From contig JAFEDR010000001.1 in assembly GCA_018241525.1 (NCBI GenBank), positions 62,001 to 126,000 of the forward strand: DNA of 64,000 nt, read 5' to 3'. Shown piece after piece: positions 60,751 through 64,000 of the stretch. How positions within the stretch are numbered: position 1 is the first letter of the stretch; every line of letters begins with the position of its first letter. The notes beneath the pieces were generated by a model. It was not told the DNA's origin. It worked only from the letters and a program-made list of their open reading frames with translations, and made no database searches. The DNA comes from Pseudomonadota bacterium (GTDB lineage Bacteria; Pseudomonadota; Gammaproteobacteria; Steroidobacterales; Steroidobacteraceae). The position numbers and the translations under genes were made by a program.

Positions 60751-61898
60751 ACGCCCTGCAGCAGCCCGCCGGCGCGACGACGTCCGAGCACCGCATCGCG
60801 GCGGTCGAGGTCAGCCAGCACCGGCTCGACTTCCAGCCGCCGTTCCATGCGAGCTGGGACACGAAGCCGCGGGTCTCGTTCGCCGCGACGATCGTGCGAG
60901 TACGCACCGACACCGGTCTCGTCGGCGTCGGCTCCGGCGACCTGATGGTCGGCTTCACCGGCCACGAGCACCTGTTCGTCGGCCAGGACGCGCTGGCGCT
61001 CGAGCGCCACTACCGGCTGCTCGCAAACATCGACTTCCACTACGGCCGCTGCTATCCGCTCGACCTCGCGCTCTGGGATCTCGCCGGCAAGATTACCGGC
61101 CAGCCGTGCTGGAAGCTGCTCGGCGGGCTCTCGCGCCGGGTGCGTGCCTACGCCTCGAGCGGCACGCTGCGCGACCCGGGGGCGATGGCCGAGTGCGCCG
61201 AGCGGATGCTCGCGGCCGGCTTTCCGGCGCTCAAGATCCGCTTCCACCGCGGCGACTGGCGCGACGACATTCGCGCGCTCGAGGCGGTCCGCGCCCGCGT
61301 CGGCACGCGCCTCGAGCTGATGGTGGACTGCAACCAGGGCTGGCGCATGCCGTGGGACACCGCGGCGCCTTGGAGCCTCAAGGACGCGCTCGGCGTCGCG
61401 CGCGAGCTCGAGCGCCTCGGTGTCTACTGGATGGAGGAGCCGCTCTACCGCGGCGACCGCGCCGGGATGCGGGCGCTGCGCGAGGCGGTGGACGTGCGAA
61501 TCGCGGGCGGCGAGATGACCCGGCAGCTGCACGAGTTCCGTGACCTGATCGTCGAGGGCTGCCTCGACGTGATCCAGCCGGATGCCGCGCTGGTCGGCGG
61601 CATCACCGGGCTCAGGCGGGTTGCGCTGATGGCACAGGAGCACCAGCTGGTGTTCACGCCGCACACCTGGACGAACGGCATGGGCGTGACCGCGAACGCG
61701 CACCTGGTCGGCGGGCTCGCCGACGCGCCCTGGCTCGAGTACCCGTACGATCCGCCGGAGTGGGGCCTCGACCGGCGCGACTTCATGATGGCCGAGCCGC
61801 TCGCCGTCGATGCGCACGGCTGGATCGACCTCGGCGACGCGCCCGGCCTCGGCTACGCCCTCGACGAGGCGATGCTCGCGAAGACCCGCGTCGGCTGA
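60747..61898 (+). CDS. Mandelate racemase/muconate lactonizing (enolase superfamily) enzyme
   Basis: 383 residues from a GTG overlapping the aldehyde dehydrogenase stop. The barrel shows Lys163-x-Arg165 (LKIRFHRGD), metal ligands D194 in MVDCNQGW, the EEP pair at 230-231 and E256 in GGEMT, and H306 in TPHTWTNGMG, the His base of the mandelate-racemase group. The second base is Arg instead of the common Lys. Members include acid-sugar dehydratases and hydroxyproline-betaine epimerase; both would fit. It converges on a serine hydrolase with 2 nt between stops. Confidence 0.87.
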   Translation: MNALQQPAGATTSEHRIAAVEVSQHRLDFQPPFHASWDTKPRVSFAATIVRVRTDTGLVGVGSGDLMVGFTGHEHLFVGQDALALERHYRLLANIDFHYGRCYPLDLALWDLAGKITGQPCWKLLGGLSRRVRAYASSGTLRDPGAMAECAERMLAAGFPALKIRFHRGDWRDDIRALEAVRARVGTRLELMVDCNQGWRMPWDTAAPWSLKDALGVARELERLGVYWMEEPLYRGDRAGMRALREAVDVRIAGGEMTRQLHEFRDLIVEGCLDVIQPDAALVGGITGLRRVALMAQEHQLVFTPHTWTNGMGVTANAHLVGGLADAPWLEYPYDPPEWGLDRRDFMMAEPLAVDAHGWIDLGDAPGLGYALDEAMLAKTRVG

Positions 61899-61900
61899 GC

Positions 61901-63184
61901 CTAGTCGACGATCGCCTGGTAGACGAGGTCGAAGGCCCGGTCCAGGAACTCGGAGTCCTGCGGCTGGTACTGCGCGAAGACCATTGCCACCAGCTGTTCC
62001 TTGGGGTCGATCAGCGCCCGCGTGGTCGCGTACCCGCCCCAGCCGAACTGCCCGGCGGAGCCGAGCTGCTCGGCCGCGGCCGGGCTCGTCATCACGCCGA
62101 CACCCAGCCCGTAGCCGTAGCCGGGCGCGAGCGGCGCGATGCCCGCGGGCGCGAGGTGGTCGGCGCTCAGCAGCTCGACCGTCTTGCGGCTGAGGATCCG
62201 CACGTCGCCGAGCCGCCCGCCATTGAGCAGCATCTGCGCGAAGCGCAGGTAGTCGCGCGGGGTCGACGAGAGGCTGGCGCCGCCGAAGGGATGGCCGGTG
62301 AAGCGCGCGTAGGCGTCACCGTCGAAGTTGTCGCCCGGCAGGATGCGCCCGTCCGCGGCCGGGTGGTAGATCGACGCGAAGCGATCGCGCAGCGCTGGTG
62401 GCACGCCGAAGACGGTGTCCTTCATGCCGAGCGGGCCAAAGATGACCTTCCGGCAGTAGGCGTCGAAGGGCATCCCGGAGAAGTGCTCGACCAGTGCCGC
62501 CTGGACCTCGTGCGCAAAGCTGTAGTGCCAGTGCGTGCCGGGCGCGTACAGGAGCGGCATCGTCGCCAGCTTGTCGACGAAGGCCTGCAACGTCAGCTGG
62601 TCCGTATAGGCGAGCCCGGCGGCGCGGTAGGCGCGATCGATGGCGGTGTCGCCGAAGTAGCCGTAGCTGAAGCCGGCGGTGTGACGCAGCACGTCCTCGA
62701 TCGTGATCGGCTGGGTCGTCTCGTCGTAGAGCGGCGCGTCCGGTGCCTCGGGGTTGCGCAGCACCTTCATGTGCGCGAACGCCGGCAGGTACTTCGCGAC
62801 CGGGTCGGAGAGCCGGAAGCGGCCCTGCTCGTAGAGCGTCAGCAGCGCCACGCTGGTCACCGGCTTCGTCATCGACTGCAGCCGGAACAGCGCGTCGGCG
62901 CGCATCGGCCGGTGGCTGGCGGCGTCGGCCTCGCCGTAGGCCTTGAGGTAGGCGAGCTGGCCGCGACGGGCGATCAGCACCACGGCACCGGCCTTGCGGC
63001 CGGCAGCGACCTCCGACTCGATGTATTGATCGAGCCGCGCCAGCCGCTCGGCGGAGAGGCCCGCGCTTGCGGGTGGAACGGCCGGCAGCGGCGCGTCGGC
63101 CGGGGTCGCGGCGCGCGCGACCGAGAGGGCGAGGACGAGGCAGAGGGCCGGAACGGCAGTCCGGCGACGCGGGGTCGGCATCAT
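61901..63184 (-). CDS. Beta-lactamase-family serine hydrolase, exported
   Basis: 427 residues from tandem ATGs at 63184/63181. A signal peptide (RRRTAVPALCLVLALSVARA) precedes the domain. S104-M-T-K107 is the SxxK nucleophile/base, HYSFAHEV the second motif region, and GWGGYATTR the KTG-like end. Class-C-type esterases and D-alanyl peptidases share this fold, so true beta-lactamase activity is not implied. The gene reads leftward, 19 nt after the dimethylargininase stop. Confidence 0.85.
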   Translation of the reverse strand: MMPTPRRRTAVPALCLVLALSVARAATPADAPLPAVPPASAGLSAERLARLDQYIESEVAAGRKAGAVVLIARRGQLAYLKAYGEADAASHRPMRADALFRLQSMTKPVTSVALLTLYEQGRFRLSDPVAKYLPAFAHMKVLRNPEAPDAPLYDETTQPITIEDVLRHTAGFSYGYFGDTAIDRAYRAAGLAYTDQLTLQAFVDKLATMPLLYAPGTHWHYSFAHEVQAALVEHFSGMPFDAYCRKVIFGPLGMKDTVFGVPPALRDRFASIYHPAADGRILPGDNFDGDAYARFTGHPFGGASLSSTPRDYLRFAQMLLNGGRLGDVRILSRKTVELLSADHLAPAGIAPLAPGYGYGLGVGVMTSPAAAEQLGSAGQFGWGGYATTRALIDPKEQLVAMVFAQYQPQDSEFLDRAFDLVYQAIVD

Positions 63185-63203
63185 CTGCCGAGCGTAGCAG
63201 GGA

Positions 63204-63983
63204 TCAGAAGCGCAGCGACAGGCAGCTGAGGCCGCCGTCCATCTTGCGGAACTCACTCATCTCGAGCGGCAGCGGGTCGTAGCCGAGGCGCGCCAGCGCG
63301 TCCGCGAAGCGCGGGTAGCCGGCGGCGACGAGCACGCGGTCGTTCACGCGGACGCAGTTGGCCGCGTAGCCTTCGGCCGGCTCGACGCGCACGAGCTCGT
63401 AGCGCGCGAAGGCCGGCAGCGCCGGCAGGTTCGCCTGGATCGCGAGCCGGCCGTCGCCGAGGTAGGCGATGCCGGTCTTGAGGTGCAGGAGCCCCGCGAC
63501 CGCGCGGATGTCGACCGTCGTCGCGCGCAGGCCGAGATCGCCGAGCCGCGCCGCGAGCTGCGCGGCGCCGGCCTCGTTGGTGCGCGCGGTGATGCCGATC
63601 AGCACGCCGTCGTCCGTCTCGCAGACGTCGCCGCCGTCGACCGTGCCCGGGGCCTCGACCCGCGTGCTCGGGCAGCCGAGCTGCGCCAGCGCGGCGGCGA
63701 CGACCTCGGTCTCGCCGCGGCGCGCGTCGGCGCCGGGGCGCGTGATCACCGCGCCCCGGGGGGTCACGATCGCGACGTCCTCGACGAACGTGCCGTCCGG
63801 GTAGCGCGGGTCGGCGGGCAGGGTGGTCGTCTTGAGACCACAGCTCTCGAGCGCCGCCTGGTAGCGGCGATGCTGCTCCAGCGCCCGGGCGATGACCGGC
63901 GCGCCCTCGGCGGAGGTCGTGATGCCGGCGGCGTAGTTGTCGCCCGGCGTGCGCAGCAGGGCCCGCGTGAAGCGTGTGCTCAC
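63204..63983 (-). CDS. Dimethylargininase (DDAH family)
   Basis: 259 residues. Catalytic His167 (LLHLKTGIAYLG), the acidic FVED at 68-71 and the terminal Cys254 in DGGLSCLSLRF make the DDAH active site, which splits asymmetric dimethylarginine or monomethylarginine into citrulline and a methylamine. GDVCETDDGVLIGIT is also typical. It starts at a GTG whose last bases overlap the end of another minus-strand frame, so it is probably not the first gene of its operon. Confidence 0.88.
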   Translation of the reverse strand: MSTRFTRALLRTPGDNYAAGITTSAEGAPVIARALEQHRRYQAALESCGLKTTTLPADPRYPDGTFVEDVAIVTPRGAVITRPGADARRGETEVVAAALAQLGCPSTRVEAPGTVDGGDVCETDDGVLIGITARTNEAGAAQLAARLGDLGLRATTVDIRAVAGLLHLKTGIAYLGDGRLAIQANLPALPAFARYELVRVEPAEGYAANCVRVNDRVLVAAGYPRFADALARLGYDPLPLEMSEFRKMDGGLSCLSLRF

Positions 63984-64000
63984 CTCAGCGGCCCTTCCAG
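63980..64000 (-). CDS. Possible 3' end of an upstream gene
   Basis: Only six codons (ending LEGPLR and TGA at 63980) overlap the dimethylargininase GTG by 4 nt. The overlap is the sole evidence; another frame also stops here at 63985. Confidence 0.25.
   Translation of the reverse strand: MEGPLR

Noticed and set aside
61901..63184. Antibiotic-resistance beta-lactamase
   Set aside because: Only SxxK and fold-level motifs are shared with class C enzymes; sequence fits the wide esterase/peptidase family.

Overview
The window looks like one contiguous piece of a GC-rich (roughly 70 percent) gammaproteobacterial chromosome. The evidence is gene content and order: rlmH-maf-rng-yhdP-nit-tldD, purE-purK, darP facing pmbA, coq7, rplM-rpsI, a zapA-6S RNA pair, ygfB-pepP-ubiH-ubiI, ispG and a CRP/Vfr-type regulator. 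The TPR-sulfotransferase plus TonB receptor pair and the carnitine genes suggest a Steroidobacterales/Nevskiales-like lineage, but that placement is inference. GTG and TTG starts and 4-nt stop/start overlaps are common. I found no insertion sequence, integrase, prophage or CRISPR array.

Layout. (1) 1-6221: a sugar-utilisation block. A LacI regulator, a phosphoribosyltransferase and a secreted GH127-type glycosidase run leftward. A lipoprotein/permease/ATPase transporter runs rightward from a shared operator palindrome at 2775-2792. (2) 6221-26872: housekeeping genes (rlmH, maf, rng, yhdP, nit, tldD, a small membrane protein, an ExeA-FHA ATPase, purK, purE, darP, pmbA, a PLP enzyme, a YihY-family protein, a BtuF-like protein, purC, djlA, an orphan DUF2384 protein, rpe). 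(3) 26937-31398: CRP-like regulator, coq7, rplM, rpsI, tRNA-Gln(CUG), an acyltransferase and rpiA. (4) 31460-33104: a tiny gene for a 21-residue lysine-rich repeat peptide with its own promoter and hairpin, an EVE-domain gene, 6S RNA, zapA and a ZapB-like coiled-coil gene. (5) 33163-40644: ygfB, pepP, ubiH, ubiI, a membrane protein, phhB, ispG and a ureohydrolase.

(6) 40738-64000: the accessory half. A TPR-sulfotransferase and a TonB receptor precede a carnitine-type operon: carnitine dehydrogenase fused to a thioesterase, a BetI-like TetR regulator, an acyl-CoA dehydrogenase, an MFS transporter and a DUF2306 protein. Facing it is a leftward set: a GcvA-like LysR, an MttB-family methyltransferase without pyrrolysine, a dimethylglycine/sarcosine-dehydrogenase-type flavoprotein with a GcvT half, and a GlcD-type FAD oxidase. 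Divergent from the LysR gene are an iron-type alcohol dehydrogenase, an aldehyde dehydrogenase and a mandelate-racemase-family enzyme. A serine hydrolase and a dimethylargininase close the window. Read together, this half looks like a locus for breaking down N-methylated amines (carnitine, betaines, methylarginine). No corrinoid protein, no Rieske glycine-betaine oxygenase and no 3-dehydrocarnitine-cleaving enzyme is encoded here.

The most notable items are the 21-residue two-repeat lysine peptide gene, the MttB/DMGDH demethylation locus, three convergent gene pairs that end on a shared CTAG, and the purine-type phosphoribosyltransferase inside a sugar operon.
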